A model generated the notes under the pieces. That model did no database searches. It was not told where the DNA came from and was given only the letters and a program-made list of their open reading frames with translations. Shown here piece by piece: positions 9,572-17,322 of a stretch of DNA of 64,000 nucleotides. The stretch comes from Emticicia oligotrophica DSM 17448 (lineage in GTDB: Bacteria; Bacteroidota; Bacteroidia; Cytophagales; Spirosomataceae), in assembly GCF_000263195.1 (NCBI RefSeq), contig NC_018748.1:2356001-2420000 (forward strand). Reading direction: 5' to 3'. A program made the translations under genes and the position numbers. Every line of letters starts with the position of its first letter. Position 1 is the stretch's first letter.

Positions 9572-9581
9572 TATTTTTCGG

Positions 9582-9636
9582 GGCTTCGGCTTCGCTCAGC
9601 CACCGCAAAAAACGTTGCCTGAGCGGAGTCGAAGGC
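9582..9636. repeat. Imperfect inverted repeat (REP-like) between convergent genes
   Basis: Arms GGCTTCGGCTTCGCTCAG and CTGAGCGGAGTCGAAGGC pair with a few mismatches around a 16-nt loop. The right arm is the GC-rich 'TCGACTCCGCTCAG' type of interspersed repeat common in Bacteroidota genomes, and it stands out from the AT-rich surroundings. It lies between the 3' ends of the acyl-CoA dehydrogenase and DoxX genes and could act as a terminator or mRNA 3' protector. Confidence 0.65.
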
Positions 9637-9643
9637 ATCGTTT

Positions 9644-10057
9644 TTACCCCACTAAAGCAAATACAAACAGCCCGAAAGCCATCAATAGAAAATATCCTAC
9701 TAATGATGCAGCTCCAGTGTAATCTTTGGCAATTCGTTGGCCAGTAAAAAGACAAAAAAGCGAAAGTAATGATAATTCTAAGCCTAAAATAGCAAAGTCT
9801 TTTTGTCCTTCAATGAAATAAAAAATGCCACCAAAAAAAGAGGCCATTCCCGCCAAAACTTCCAAAATTGTAATGATGATAAATAGTAAGCCCGACACCC
9901 TACTTAGAAATGTGTTGGCAAAAACACTTTGTATGTAGCCTTTATTGCCTTTAAAATCGAAGACTTTATCGAGGCCTGATTGAAGGAAAAGTACACCAGC
10001 AAAGAGAGAAATCATTACCTGAATGATTTTCAATAATGTATGGTCGAAAATGTGCAT
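9644..10057 (-). CDS. DoxX/MauE-like small membrane protein
   Basis: A 137-residue protein with four hydrophobic segments and the N-terminal pattern S-L-F-A-G-V-L-F-L-Q-S-G-L-D-K-V-F-D of DoxX/MauE-type membrane proteins. Specific function is not known; relatives are linked to quinone or thiol redox chemistry. The frame is open to a TTG at 10084, but a -7 promoter element covers that site, so the ATG at 10057 (M-H-I-F-D-H) is preferred. It is convergent with the acyl-CoA dehydrogenase gene. Confidence 0.8.
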   Translation of the reverse strand: MHIFDHTLLKIIQVMISLFAGVLFLQSGLDKVFDFKGNKGYIQSVFANTFLSRVSGLLFIIITILEVLAGMASFFGGIFYFIEGQKDFAILGLELSLLSLFCLFTGQRIAKDYTGAASLVGYFLLMAFGLFVFALVG

Positions 10058-10080
10058 TTGTTTTATGGTTTGGTTGATGG

Positions 10081-10089
10081 GCAAATTTA
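10081..10089 (-). promoter_or_regulatory. -7 promoter element for the DoxX-like gene
   Basis: The minus strand reads TAAATTTGC, identical to the element before DUF177. It places transcription start just ahead of the ATG at 10057. Confidence 0.6.
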
Positions 10090-10215
10090 GAAATTATTAT
10101 GCTATCAATATATATACCTTCATTGAAATTCTTTTATCGCATAAATACAAAACAATATTTTGATTTATTGCTATTTTTTTATTTATTGAGACTAAATTCC
10201 AAATAAAATTTCGAA

Positions 10216-10668
10216 ATGGATTATTTTATTCCTTCCTCTCAGAACGATTTTGACCATATTATTAATGGGTTTCGTAAAAAAACATTACCAGCCAAAGAAT
10301 GGACGCATGAAGCTCATTTGATTGCGGGGTTGTGGCATGTAGCTAATTTTAGTTATGAAGAAGCCCTTAATACTATGCGAGAAAATATTAAGGACTATAA
10401 TTTATCAGTTGGCGGGCAAAACACCGATTCGAGTGGTTATCATGAGTCAATTACGGTATTTTGGGTTTGGTTATTGAATGAGTTTTGGCAAAGGTATTCA
10501 ACTAATAATCAGAGTTTTGAGCAAGTTTGTAACGCTTTCTTGACAAGCAAGTACTGCGACCGTGCCGCTGCTTTTACTTTCTATACTCGTGAAAAATTAC
10601 TTTCTCGTGAAGCTCGACTGGCTTTTGTATCCCCCGATGTTCAGGCGTTTGATTTTGATGTTTTGTAG
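10216..10668 (+). CDS. Conserved hypothetical protein (WTHEAHL family)
   Basis: A soluble 150-residue protein of no assigned function. It contains the blocks K-E-W-T-H-E-A-H-L-I-A-G-L-W and G-Q-N-T-D-S-S-G-Y-H-E-S-I-T-V-F-W-V-W, whose histidines, Asp and Glu look like possible metal or catalytic ligands; I recall similar small uncharacterised proteins in many bacteria. It is mostly helical with no signal peptide. Its TAG stop lies inside the left arm of a perfect 28-bp palindrome, so the 3' end of this gene coincides with a hairpin. No operon partner. Confidence 0.75.
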   Translation: MDYFIPSSQNDFDHIINGFRKKTLPAKEWTHEAHLIAGLWHVANFSYEEALNTMRENIKDYNLSVGGQNTDSSGYHESITVFWVWLLNEFWQRYSTNNQSFEQVCNAFLTSKYCDRAAAFTFYTREKLLSREARLAFVSPDVQAFDFDVL

Positions 10669-10692
10669 AGACGTTGCATGCAACGTCTCTAC
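10665..10692. repeat. Perfect 28-bp palindrome overlapping a stop codon
   Basis: The 14-base arm GTAGAGACGTTGCA is followed directly by its reverse complement. The first arm contains the TAG stop of the preceding gene. This sequence type (GTAGAGACG...CGTCTCTAC) resembles dispersed palindromic repeats in many genomes. It may serve as a terminator or as an insertion-type REP element; no T-run follows. Confidence 0.75.
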
Positions 10693-10762
10693 GGCAAAAC
10701 TAACCAAATGTGCCACACTTTGTTATCTGAGAACAGGTATGGCACATTTAAAACTTATAATT

Positions 10763-11473
10763 TTACAAACGAATTCCGAATGAAATGGCATTGCCATTGA
10801 TTGGGTTGTTATCATTGAAAAGTGGTGTGCGTTCGTAGCGGGCAAATAAGGTAAATCCTTCTCGACCTAATTCTGCGGCTAAGCCGTAGTGGAATTTATT
10901 AAGATTATAAGCACTTTTGAAATGCTCTTTTGTTCCGTTTTCATCTTTGGTTTTTACATAACTGCCGATTCTTGCACCACCATAAGCTCCAATTCCTAAA
11001 CTCCAACGGCTTTCTTTAAAGCCAAACTGAAGCATCAGCGGAATATTCAAACTAGATACGACCAATTTCGATTTATCAAGATTTTGCTTTACATCTACAA
11101 AATCAGCTCCCGCAGGGGTATTAATTAATCGAATATTATCTTTCATCATATAATTGTTCCAAGCAAACTCAAAGCCAGTGCCAAGGGCCACATCAACATT
11201 ATTGCCAGTAATAAGGCGATGATTTTTCTTCCAGTTGAGGGCTACATATCTCGAACGTAAATTGTCGAGTTCAGGCATTGTTTTACTTTCGTAAGTATTC
11301 AGCCCAACATAGATACCAAAGTCTTTACGTGAAAACATATTATGTTTCTTTGGCGAGAAATGCGAAGAACGCGTATATTCACTTGAATCTTTCTCATCAT
11401 CTTGGGCAAATGCTCCGAAATTTAAAGTAATAGCCATAGCTAAAGCAGCGATTGTTTTTACAAGCGTTTTCAT
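10763..11473 (-). CDS. Outer-membrane beta-barrel protein
   Basis: A secreted protein of 236 residues starting from the ATG at 11473, which gives a clean signal peptide (MKTLVKTIAALAMAITLNFG, cleaved after A-F-A-Q). The open frame extends 9 codons further upstream, but that start would spoil the signal. The mature part has alternating amphipathic strands typical of small Bacteroidota barrel proteins (OMP_b-brl type) and ends in a C-terminal strand A-I-S-F-G-I-R-L. Role unknown. Facing murB, it is followed by 312 bp without a gene on its 5' side. Confidence 0.8.
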   Translation of the reverse strand: MKTLVKTIAALAMAITLNFGAFAQDDEKDSSEYTRSSHFSPKKHNMFSRKDFGIYVGLNTYESKTMPELDNLRSRYVALNWKKNHRLITGNNVDVALGTGFEFAWNNYMMKDNIRLINTPAGADFVDVKQNLDKSKLVVSSLNIPLMLQFGFKESRWSLGIGAYGGARIGSYVKTKDENGTKEHFKSAYNLNKFHYGLAAELGREGFTLFARYERTPLFNDNNPINGNAISFGIRL

Positions 11474-11785
11474 AATTTTATTAATTGCGGCAACCCGCAA
11501 GCTAAATGTTAATGATTGATTTGGTGTGTAGATAGTGAAGTGTTATGAAGCTTCAACTATCAAGTTATGTTTGAAAAACCGCTGCAGAAGTTTTTGAAAA
11601 TTTTTGCTTTTCGTAATGTAGATGCAAGAAGTAGGATGGAGGGTTGCAGAAGAAAAATAAAAAATGTAAAAAATTTCTTTAGTAGAAGTTGTTATTTGTT
11701 GATAATCAGTAATTTATGTTTTAAGAAATATTAAATAAATTTGAAGAAACCCCTCACAGGTTTAGGAGAGGGGCTGTATATTTTT
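11474..11785. other. Intergenic region between the barrel protein and murB
   Basis: No gene is seen here. The region holds the promoter side of the barrel-protein gene and, at its right end, the hairpin that follows murB. AT-rich elsewhere with no clear operator. Confidence 0.6.
11750..11773 (-). terminator. Hairpin terminator behind murB
   Basis: CCCCTC (11750-11755) pairs with GAGGGG (11768-11773). On the minus strand the stem is followed by TTTCTTC. It is short, but well placed 13 bp after the murB stop. Confidence 0.55.
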
Positions 11786-12802
11786 TTAAATGAAATTAAC
11801 CTCGGCTGAAAGCTGAATGCCAAATTTCTCTTTCACTGAGGCTTGTATTTTTTCTGATAATTCTTTGATCTCATAGCCTTTTCCACCACCATAATTCACT
11901 AAAACCAAAGCTTGCTTGGCATGTACGCCTACATTGCCAAATCGTTGACCTTTCCAGCCTGCTTGCTCGATGAGCCAGCCCGCAGGTACTTTAATAGTTG
12001 TTTCATTGACAGGATACGAGGGAATATTTGGAAACTGTTCTTTTAAAATATTGAACTGAGTGGAAGGAATTTCAGGATTTTTGAAGAAACTACCCGCATT
12101 GCCAATCTCTGCTGGATTAGGTAATTTACTCTGACGAATATGAATCACGGCATCGCTGATTGCTTTGATGCTTAATTCGTTTACGTTCATTTCGGCTAAT
12201 GTATCTTTTATCGCACCATATTCTACGTGGAAATTTGGTTTTTTACTTAGTTTAAACGTAACGTTCAAAATAATATATTTACCTTTTCCTTCGTGTTTGA
12301 AAATGCTTTCTCGATAACCAAAATTACAGGTTGGTTTATCAAATTTCTTTATATCACCAGTTGCAATTTCTAGAGCTTCTAGTTCTTCAAAAACTTCTTT
12401 AATTTCGATGCCGTAGGCCCCAATATTTTGCATCGGAGCTGCCCCAACGGTGCCCGGAATCAACGATAAATTTTCAATACCTGCATAGTTTTTTGATACA
12501 CAGTACATGACTAAATCATGCCAAACCACTCCTGCTCCTGCTTTAATCCAAATATTTTCGTCAGTTTCTTTGATTATTTCTAAGCCTTTAATCGACATTT
12601 TAATAACTAAACCATCGAAATCCTTAGTTAGAAGCATATTACTTCCACCACCCAAAATTAGGCGTTCAACTGATTGATATTGTGGGTTTTGAAGAATAGC
12701 TTGTAATTGACTAAGATTTTCAACCTCAACAAAATATTTTGCAGTGGCTTCTATTCCAAATGTATTGAATGGCTTCAGTTGTACGTCTTTTTGAACAATC
12801 AT
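11786..12802 (-). CDS. murB: UDP-N-acetylenolpyruvoylglucosamine reductase
   Basis: FAD- and NADPH-dependent enzyme that reduces UDP-GlcNAc-enolpyruvate to UDP-MurNAc, the second committed step of peptidoglycan synthesis. It has 338 residues, the E. coli-like length. FAD-domain segments L-I-L-G-G-G-S-N-M-L-L and I-P-G-T-V-G-A-A-P-M-Q-N-I-G-A-Y-G are present, as are the catalytic Ser in A-G-S-F-F-K-N-P and the C-terminal proton-shuttle Glu (about E334 in S-A-E-V-N-F-I). A -7-like element lies 41 bp upstream. Confidence 0.97.
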   Translation of the reverse strand: MIVQKDVQLKPFNTFGIEATAKYFVEVENLSQLQAILQNPQYQSVERLILGGGSNMLLTKDFDGLVIKMSIKGLEIIKETDENIWIKAGAGVVWHDLVMYCVSKNYAGIENLSLIPGTVGAAPMQNIGAYGIEIKEVFEELEALEIATGDIKKFDKPTCNFGYRESIFKHEGKGKYIILNVTFKLSKKPNFHVEYGAIKDTLAEMNVNELSIKAISDAVIHIRQSKLPNPAEIGNAGSFFKNPEIPSTQFNILKEQFPNIPSYPVNETTIKVPAGWLIEQAGWKGQRFGNVGVHAKQALVLVNYGGGKGYEIKELSEKIQASVKEKFGIQLSAEVNFI

Positions 12803-13114
12803 TGAGCGATAAGAAAAGAAATAAGTTTATTAAGATGAACGTCAAAGTTAGCGATTTTTACAAAACCTTGCTGTGATAAAGCATAAAACAATCATTTAAT
12901 GTTGATTAAAAAGTTTAGCGTTGTGTCTTTTAGCATAGATAGACCAATATGAATTCTTCTTGAAAATGGCTTTGCGTAGGTATTTATGCCATTTTGATAA
13001 AATAGCGATTTTTGGATGTGTCTAGTAATTAGCAAGTTAGGAGATTTTGGTTAAAATTTTATTAATTTATTTTAAAAATACTTTGGAGTCTTATATTTTT
13101 TCTGAGAAATATAC
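12803..13114. other. Intergenic region upstream of murB
   Basis: No gene was found. It holds the murB -7 element (12843-12850) and an 8-bp inverted repeat AAAATGGC/GCCATTTT (12963-12970 with 12988-12995) with a 17-nt loop of unknown role. Confidence 0.55.
12843..12850 (-). promoter_or_regulatory. Candidate -7 promoter element for murB
   Basis: The minus strand reads TAACTTTG (TAnnTTTG), 41 bp before the murB ATG. Confidence 0.5.
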
Positions 13115-13123
13115 TATATTTGC
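13115..13123 (+). promoter_or_regulatory. -7 promoter element of a candidate small RNA
   Basis: Reads TATATTTGC, an exact TAnnTTTGC match. No frame of useful length follows; instead two hairpins follow within 150 bp. A TTTG occurs at 13082-13085 but is too far for a usual -33 box. Confidence 0.55.
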
Positions 13124-13129
13124 ATTACC

Positions 13130-13272
13130 CTATTCAACCTAACTCTTTTTTCGCTTCGGCGATGTGTTCAACCCAACCTATTTCAAACCTATAATCAAAA
13201 ATATTTGAAATAGGTTGCTATTAAAGCATAAAAAAAAGGTAGTAAATCTAAATTTACTACCTTTTTTTATGC
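13130..13272 (+). ncRNA. Candidate small RNA with a 3' terminator hairpin
   Basis: Between a consensus -7 box and a strong terminator lies about 140 nt with no credible frame. It holds a perfect 14-bp stem (13174-13187, arm CAACCTATTTCAAA, with 13204-13217) and, as 3' end, a stem of 10 G/C-A/T pairs plus an A/T tract (13226-13247 with 13252-13272) whose right arm carries seven T. An upstream CAACCTA copy (in 13130-13140) could compete for the 3' strand of the first stem. I recognise no named RNA family; a 6S-like or regulatory RNA is possible. Confidence 0.45.
13226..13272 (+). terminator. Strong hairpin terminator
   Basis: Arm GGTAGTAAAT pairs with ATTTACTACC around the loop CTAA and extends through eight A against seven T and GCAT/ATGC ends. 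It ends the candidate small RNA rather than any coding gene. Confidence 0.7.
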
Positions 13273-13399
13273 CCTGTCTTGTAATGCGGCTTCTCCAGAA
13301 AATCCTTCAGAAAGGTTAATTTATTTTTAAGATTCTTAAATCCAGTTTTAAAACTTTACCGTAGATAAGAACAAATAACAAATTTCAACTTCAACTAAA

Positions 13400-13828
13400 A
13401 TGAAAAAAAACCTTCTCGCAGTCACGAAAGTGATAGTGGCATTAGTATTGACATTTTTTGTGTCGATGCTGGTCTGGGCTAACTGGGAAGAACCACCACT
13501 TTCTGAAAAACTCGACTTAAAGCCCATTCACTTAGCCGTATTTAGCTTAGACAAACAAGCAAATATGGCCGATAGCACACTAATTTCACAAAAACTTTCT
13601 TCAACACAAGGCGTTACGGCCTGCACCGTTAATCCAGCATTTAAAACTGTAAGTATTACTTATTATGAAGATGAGGTTTCGGAAGAAACCTTAAAATCGC
13701 TTGTTCAGCAAAAAGACTACGTGGCTTCAAAAATTAATTTTGCAGCGATGGAAGGACCCAAATGTCCCGTTCCGATGGAATACATTGATTTTTTTACCAA
13801 CATGAAACGCACACTTTGCCTACGATAA
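13400..13828 (+). CDS. Membrane-anchored protein with an HMA-like fold
   Basis: A 142-residue protein with one N-terminal membrane segment (about residues 7-27) and a probable periplasmic domain. Its predicted strand-helix order (beta-alpha-beta-beta-alpha) around Q-G-V-T-A-C-T-V-N-P and V-S-I-T-Y-Y-E-D-E-V-S-E-E-T-L resembles heavy-metal-associated domains. The metal-binding CxxC is missing: a single Cys sits in T-A-C-T-V, with two others near the C-terminus (K-C-P-V-P and T-L-C-L-R). It lies 168 bp ahead of the triple-globin lipoprotein on the same strand, suggesting a shared extracytoplasmic job. The function is inferred only. Confidence 0.6.
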   Translation: MKKNLLAVTKVIVALVLTFFVSMLVWANWEEPPLSEKLDLKPIHLAVFSLDKQANMADSTLISQKLSSTQGVTACTVNPAFKTVSITYYEDEVSEETLKSLVQQKDYVASKINFAAMEGPKCPVPMEYIDFFTNMKRTLCLR

Positions 13829-13996
13829 GTTAGGGTTTTATTCGCTTCATAAGATTTTCTAATAAGCTAAATTTCTCTTCGCAGAATTTTGCGAGAAAGA
13901 AAGTTTATTGCCTTTACTACATCAATCTACCAGCTTGATGTTCGGAAAATGCTGTGTTTAATTTTTATTTATTTAATCTATAACCAATTTTTCATC

Positions 13997-15181
13997 ATGA
14001 AAAAAAGTGTTTATTTACTGCTTGCAGGAGCATTATTTTTTACTGCTTGTAAGAAAACCGAAGAAGAGCCCCCGAAGTCTTTGTATGTACGTTTGGGGGG
14101 AAATGCCGCTATTCAGGCAGTGATTGACCAATTTATTACGAATGTGGCGAGCGATACTCGAATTAATATTTTCTTTGCCGATGCTGCCGCTGACCCCGCA
14201 CGCTTGAAGAAATTACGCGATAATTTAGTAAATCAAGTAGGGCAAGCTACTGGTGGGCCAGAGAAATATACGGGTTTAGACATGAAAACTGCCCATAAAG
14301 GTATGAATATTCAGGAGGCTGATTTTAATGCATTGGTAGAAGACCTTTCGAAAGCATTAGATAAGTTTAGTGTACCAATGACTGAAAAGTCAGAACTTTT
14401 GACAGCCTTAGCCACTATGAAAGCTGATATTGTGGAGCCAAGTACATCGCTATATAATCAGTTAGGAGGAAATGCCGCTATTTCGGCAGTTATCGACCAG
14501 TTTATTACTAATGTAGCGGGAGACTCAAGAATCAATGCTTTCTTTGCTGATGCCGCTGCCGACCCAGCTCGTTTGATGAAGCTGCGTAATAATTTGATTA
14601 ATCAAGTAGGGCAAGCTACTGGTGGGCCAGAGAAATATACGGGTTTAGATATGAAAACGGCTCATAGAGGTATGGGTATTACTGAGGCTGACTTCAATGC
14701 ATTGGTTGAAGATTTGGTAAAATCATTAGATAAGTTTAAAGTTTTGCCAAAACCTAAAAATCAATTATTGGGAGCATTAGCAGCTATGAAAGGTGATATT
14801 GTAGAAGGTTCTACGCCACTTTATGCTCGTTTGGGAGGAAATGCAGGAATTTCGGCCGTAATTGATGATTTTATTGGTAAAGTAGCAGCCGATACACGTA
14901 TTAATTCATTTTTTGCTGCCGCTGCCGCTGACCCAGCACGCTTGATGAAATTGCGTAATAATCTAATCAATCAAGTTGGACAAGCTTCTGGTGGTTCGGA
15001 AAAATACACAGGTCTTGATATGAAAACTGCACATAAAGGTATGAAAATTACTGATGCTCACTTCAATGCGTTGGTTGAAGACCTAACGATGTCGTTAGTG
15101 AAATTCAATGTTCAATCAAAAGCAAAAATTGAGTTACTTACGGCATTGGGTAGTATGAGAGGCGATATTGTCGGGCAATAA
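13997..15181 (+). CDS. Lipoprotein with three tandem group 1 truncated-globin domains
   Basis: A 394-residue lipoprotein starting from the ATG at 13997: signal M-K-K-S-V-Y-L-L-L-A-G-A-L-F-F-T-A-C with lipid Cys18. The open frame runs 36 codons further upstream, but those would bury the signal. Three truncated-haemoglobin domains begin at about residues 28, 151 and 274, exactly 123 residues (369 bp) apart. Each keeps the proximal histidine motif M-K-T-A-H (His100, His223, His346) and the G-G-x-E-K-Y-T-G block. The Tyr usual at helix B10 of trHbN is Ile in all three (Q/D-F-I-T/G). A haem-binding, gas-sensing or NO-detoxifying role at the cell envelope is inferred. Confidence 0.85.
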   Translation: MKKSVYLLLAGALFFTACKKTEEEPPKSLYVRLGGNAAIQAVIDQFITNVASDTRINIFFADAAADPARLKKLRDNLVNQVGQATGGPEKYTGLDMKTAHKGMNIQEADFNALVEDLSKALDKFSVPMTEKSELLTALATMKADIVEPSTSLYNQLGGNAAISAVIDQFITNVAGDSRINAFFADAAADPARLMKLRNNLINQVGQATGGPEKYTGLDMKTAHRGMGITEADFNALVEDLVKSLDKFKVLPKPKNQLLGALAAMKGDIVEGSTPLYARLGGNAGISAVIDDFIGKVAADTRINSFFAAAAADPARLMKLRNNLINQVGQASGGSEKYTGLDMKTAHKGMKITDAHFNALVEDLTMSLVKFNVQSKAKIELLTALGSMRGDIVGQ

Positions 15182-15212
15182 ACTTGTTGCAGGACTTTAT
15201 TGAAGTATAAGT

Positions 15213-15255
15213 CGAAATTAGTTAGAGAAATGATTCATTTCTCTAACTAATTTCG
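15213..15255. terminator. Long hairpin between convergent genes
   Basis: A perfect 21-bp stem (15213-15233 with 15235-15255) with an effective loop of a few bases, placed 31 bp after the globin gene and before the carbamoyltransferase 3' end. There is no long T-run on either side, so it may be a bidirectional terminator or a transcript-stabilising hairpin. Confidence 0.6.
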
Positions 15256-15285
15256 GGATGACTAATGTTTATCTCAAAAAAACTA

Positions 15286-16230
15286 TTACATATTGGTCAA
15301 AATCGTTTTCAGTACAGCTTGGGCCGACCATTCACGATTGGCGGCTTGTTGTACTACAACTGATTGGTTATCAAGTACGTAGTCACTTACTTTTAGATTT
15401 CTTCTTACTGGTAAACAGTGCATAAATACACCGTTATTGGTGAGTGCCATTTTTTCTTGCGTAATCATCCAAGAAGGGTCAGTTGAAAGCACTTGTCCAT
15501 AATGTGTATATGACGACCAGTTTTTACCATACACAAAATCAGCTCCTTTGAGGGCTTCGTCTTGGTCATAGATTACTTTGGCATTACCAACCATCTCTGG
15601 AGCTAAATCATAGCCTTTCGGATGAGTGATAATAAACTCATAATCTGTTTGGTTTACCCATTCAGCAAATGAATTGGCCACTGCTTGTGGAAGTGGCTTG
15701 AAATGCGGCAACCATGTAAGTACAACTTTTGGACGTGCAGTTTTTTTTACCTCCTCAATTGTAATTAAATCAGCTAAAGATTGGCATGGATGACGAGTTG
15801 CTGACTCTAAATTTATGATTGGCACGCCCGAATACTGACGGAATTTTTCCATTACTATCTCTTGATAATCAGCATCACGGTCTTTTAAACCAGCAAATGC
15901 TCGCACAGCAATAATATCACAATAACTTCCAATAACGGCCGCTGCTTCTTTTACATGCTCGGCTTTATCACCGTTCATCACCACTCCGTCTTCCATTTCA
16001 AGCTGCCAGCTGTCTTGTCCCACATTCATGGTTAAGACTTTCATTCCGAGGTTTTCGGCAGCTTTTTGTGTACTTAAACGTGTACGGAGACTTTGGTTGA
16101 AAAAAATCAAACCAATGGTTTTGTTTTTTCCGAGCTCTTGGTCAGCGAAACGGTTAGCTTTTTGTCTGATACCTTCCTGTACTAATTCCTGCACGTTTTG
16201 TACATCGTGCAAAGAGATAAAATGCTTCAT
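15286..16230 (-). CDS. argF': N-succinylornithine (acetylornithine-type) carbamoyltransferase
   Basis: Transfers a carbamoyl group to an N-acylated ornithine in arginine synthesis. The 314 residues match the Bacteroides SOTCase type rather than ordinary ArgF. The carbamoyl-phosphate loop reads S47-L-R-T-R, and F-M-H-C-L-P-V-R-R is the C-terminal substrate loop. At the position where succinyl-specific enzymes carry Pro90 and acetyl-specific ones a Glu, this protein has Ala90 (G-D-K-A-E-H). As I recall, small residues there favour N-succinylornithine. It lies 43 bp behind the PfkB-type kinase gene; no other arg genes are in the window. Confidence 0.88.
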   Translation of the reverse strand: MKHFISLHDVQNVQELVQEGIRQKANRFADQELGKNKTIGLIFFNQSLRTRLSTQKAAENLGMKVLTMNVGQDSWQLEMEDGVVMNGDKAEHVKEAAAVIGSYCDIIAVRAFAGLKDRDADYQEIVMEKFRQYSGVPIINLESATRHPCQSLADLITIEEVKKTARPKVVLTWLPHFKPLPQAVANSFAEWVNQTDYEFIITHPKGYDLAPEMVGNAKVIYDQDEALKGADFVYGKNWSSYTHYGQVLSTDPSWMITQEKMALTNNGVFMHCLPVRRNLKVSDYVLDNQSVVVQQAANREWSAQAVLKTILTNM

Positions 16231-16273
16231 TCTTTTCTTTGGTATGCCCTAATTTAGGGTAAAATAATGCTCC

Positions 16274-17212
16274 TTAAGGAGTAGGCGTATATAAAATTTC
16301 TCTGTTTACTTTAGCTGGAAGTGGCCCCATTGTAGTAAGTTTCAATACTGCAATGTTTGCACCTGCGTTGGCACAAGTTTCAATATCTTTGCCTTCTAAG
16401 AAAGCAGTTAAGAAGCCTGACCAGTATGAGTCTCCTGCACCAGTAGCATCAACTACTTCAATTTTTCGAGCGGCCATTTGGAGTTTTTGTTTGCCGTTTT
16501 CGTATGAAATAATACTTCCACGGCCACCCATCGTAAAACATACAACAGATGCCCCCATTCGGTGCAAATCAGCAATTGCTTCTTGGGGTTCTATTACACG
16601 TCCATATAAGCGTTCGGCATCATCTTCGCTCATTTTAGCCAAAGCTCCGTTTTTTAGGTAGGCCGCAATTATTTGCATAGCTTCGTTGCGGTCTGGCCAA
16701 ATACTCGGAGCATAGTTTAGGTCGATACTTAGTTGACAACCCAGTTTATTAGCTCTTTGAGCAGCTTCTACGATAGTGCTTTGGGCTGGATTCTGACTCA
16801 AGGCAAAGCAAGTCGTATGAAAAACGGCACTTTCGCTCAATAATTCATCAGAAATGTGTTCTGGACGAATCATGCGGTCTGCTGTTCGATAAGCAATAAA
16901 ATCAGGTGTACCCTTTGAGCGAGCCACGACAACAATACTTGAAGGTTCTTGTTCATCAATCGCTACGTGAGTTATATCAACACCAGTTTCCTTTACTTTT
17001 GCTATTAAATATTTTCCAAGACTATCTTTTCCTACGCACGAAACAATAGCTGTTGGGTTGCCTAAACGTGCCATATTAGCGGCCAAATTTGAAGGGCTTC
17101 CCCCTTGAAAACGCTGAAAACGATCAGTAGTTGAAATATCTTCAGCCAGTTCAGTTCCAATAAAGTCGGCTAATAATTCGCCAACGGCCAATAATGCGTA
17201 CTTTCGTGTCAT
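16274..17212 (-). CDS. PfkB-family sugar kinase (fructokinase-like)
   Basis: Ribokinase-fold kinase, 312 residues, that phosphorylates a sugar or nucleoside with ATP. The N-terminal substrate signature G-G-S-P-S-N-L-A-A-N-M-A-R-L-G and the C-terminal ATP/anion-hole motif D-A-T-G-A-G-D-S-Y-W-S-G-F (catalytic Asp in G-A-G-D) are both present. The closest-looking family is fructokinase. The open frame begins with a TTG at 17230; the ATG at 17212 (M-T-R-K-Y-A-L-L) is the more likely start. It precedes the carbamoyltransferase on the same strand. Confidence 0.88.
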   Translation of the reverse strand: MTRKYALLAVGELLADFIGTELAEDISTTDRFQRFQGGSPSNLAANMARLGNPTAIVSCVGKDSLGKYLIAKVKETGVDITHVAIDEQEPSSIVVVARSKGTPDFIAYRTADRMIRPEHISDELLSESAVFHTTCFALSQNPAQSTIVEAAQRANKLGCQLSIDLNYAPSIWPDRNEAMQIIAAYLKNGALAKMSEDDAERLYGRVIEPQEAIADLHRMGASVVCFTMGGRGSIISYENGKQKLQMAARKIEVVDATGAGDSYWSGFLTAFLEGKDIETCANAGANIAVLKLTTMGPLPAKVNREILYTPTP

Positions 17213-17322
17213 AGGGTAAAGTTTTTGCAAATATTAAAGATTTACTAAGAATTATAAAAATTGACTCATTAATTTTCTAATAGTACCTTTAAAGCAGTCA
17301 AATTGACTTAAAAAAAGCATTT

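Noticed and set aside
9363-9755. 130-residue minus-strand frame over the acyl-CoA dehydrogenase end
   Set aside because: It covers the REP-like repeat and the 3' ends of two well-supported genes.
13889-13996. Longer N-terminus for the triple-globin protein
   Set aside because: It would bury the lipoprotein signal that starts at 13997.
13997-15181. Triplicated 369-bp repeat as a CRISPR-like or tandem non-coding repeat
   Set aside because: The repeats are long, in frame and encode globin domains.
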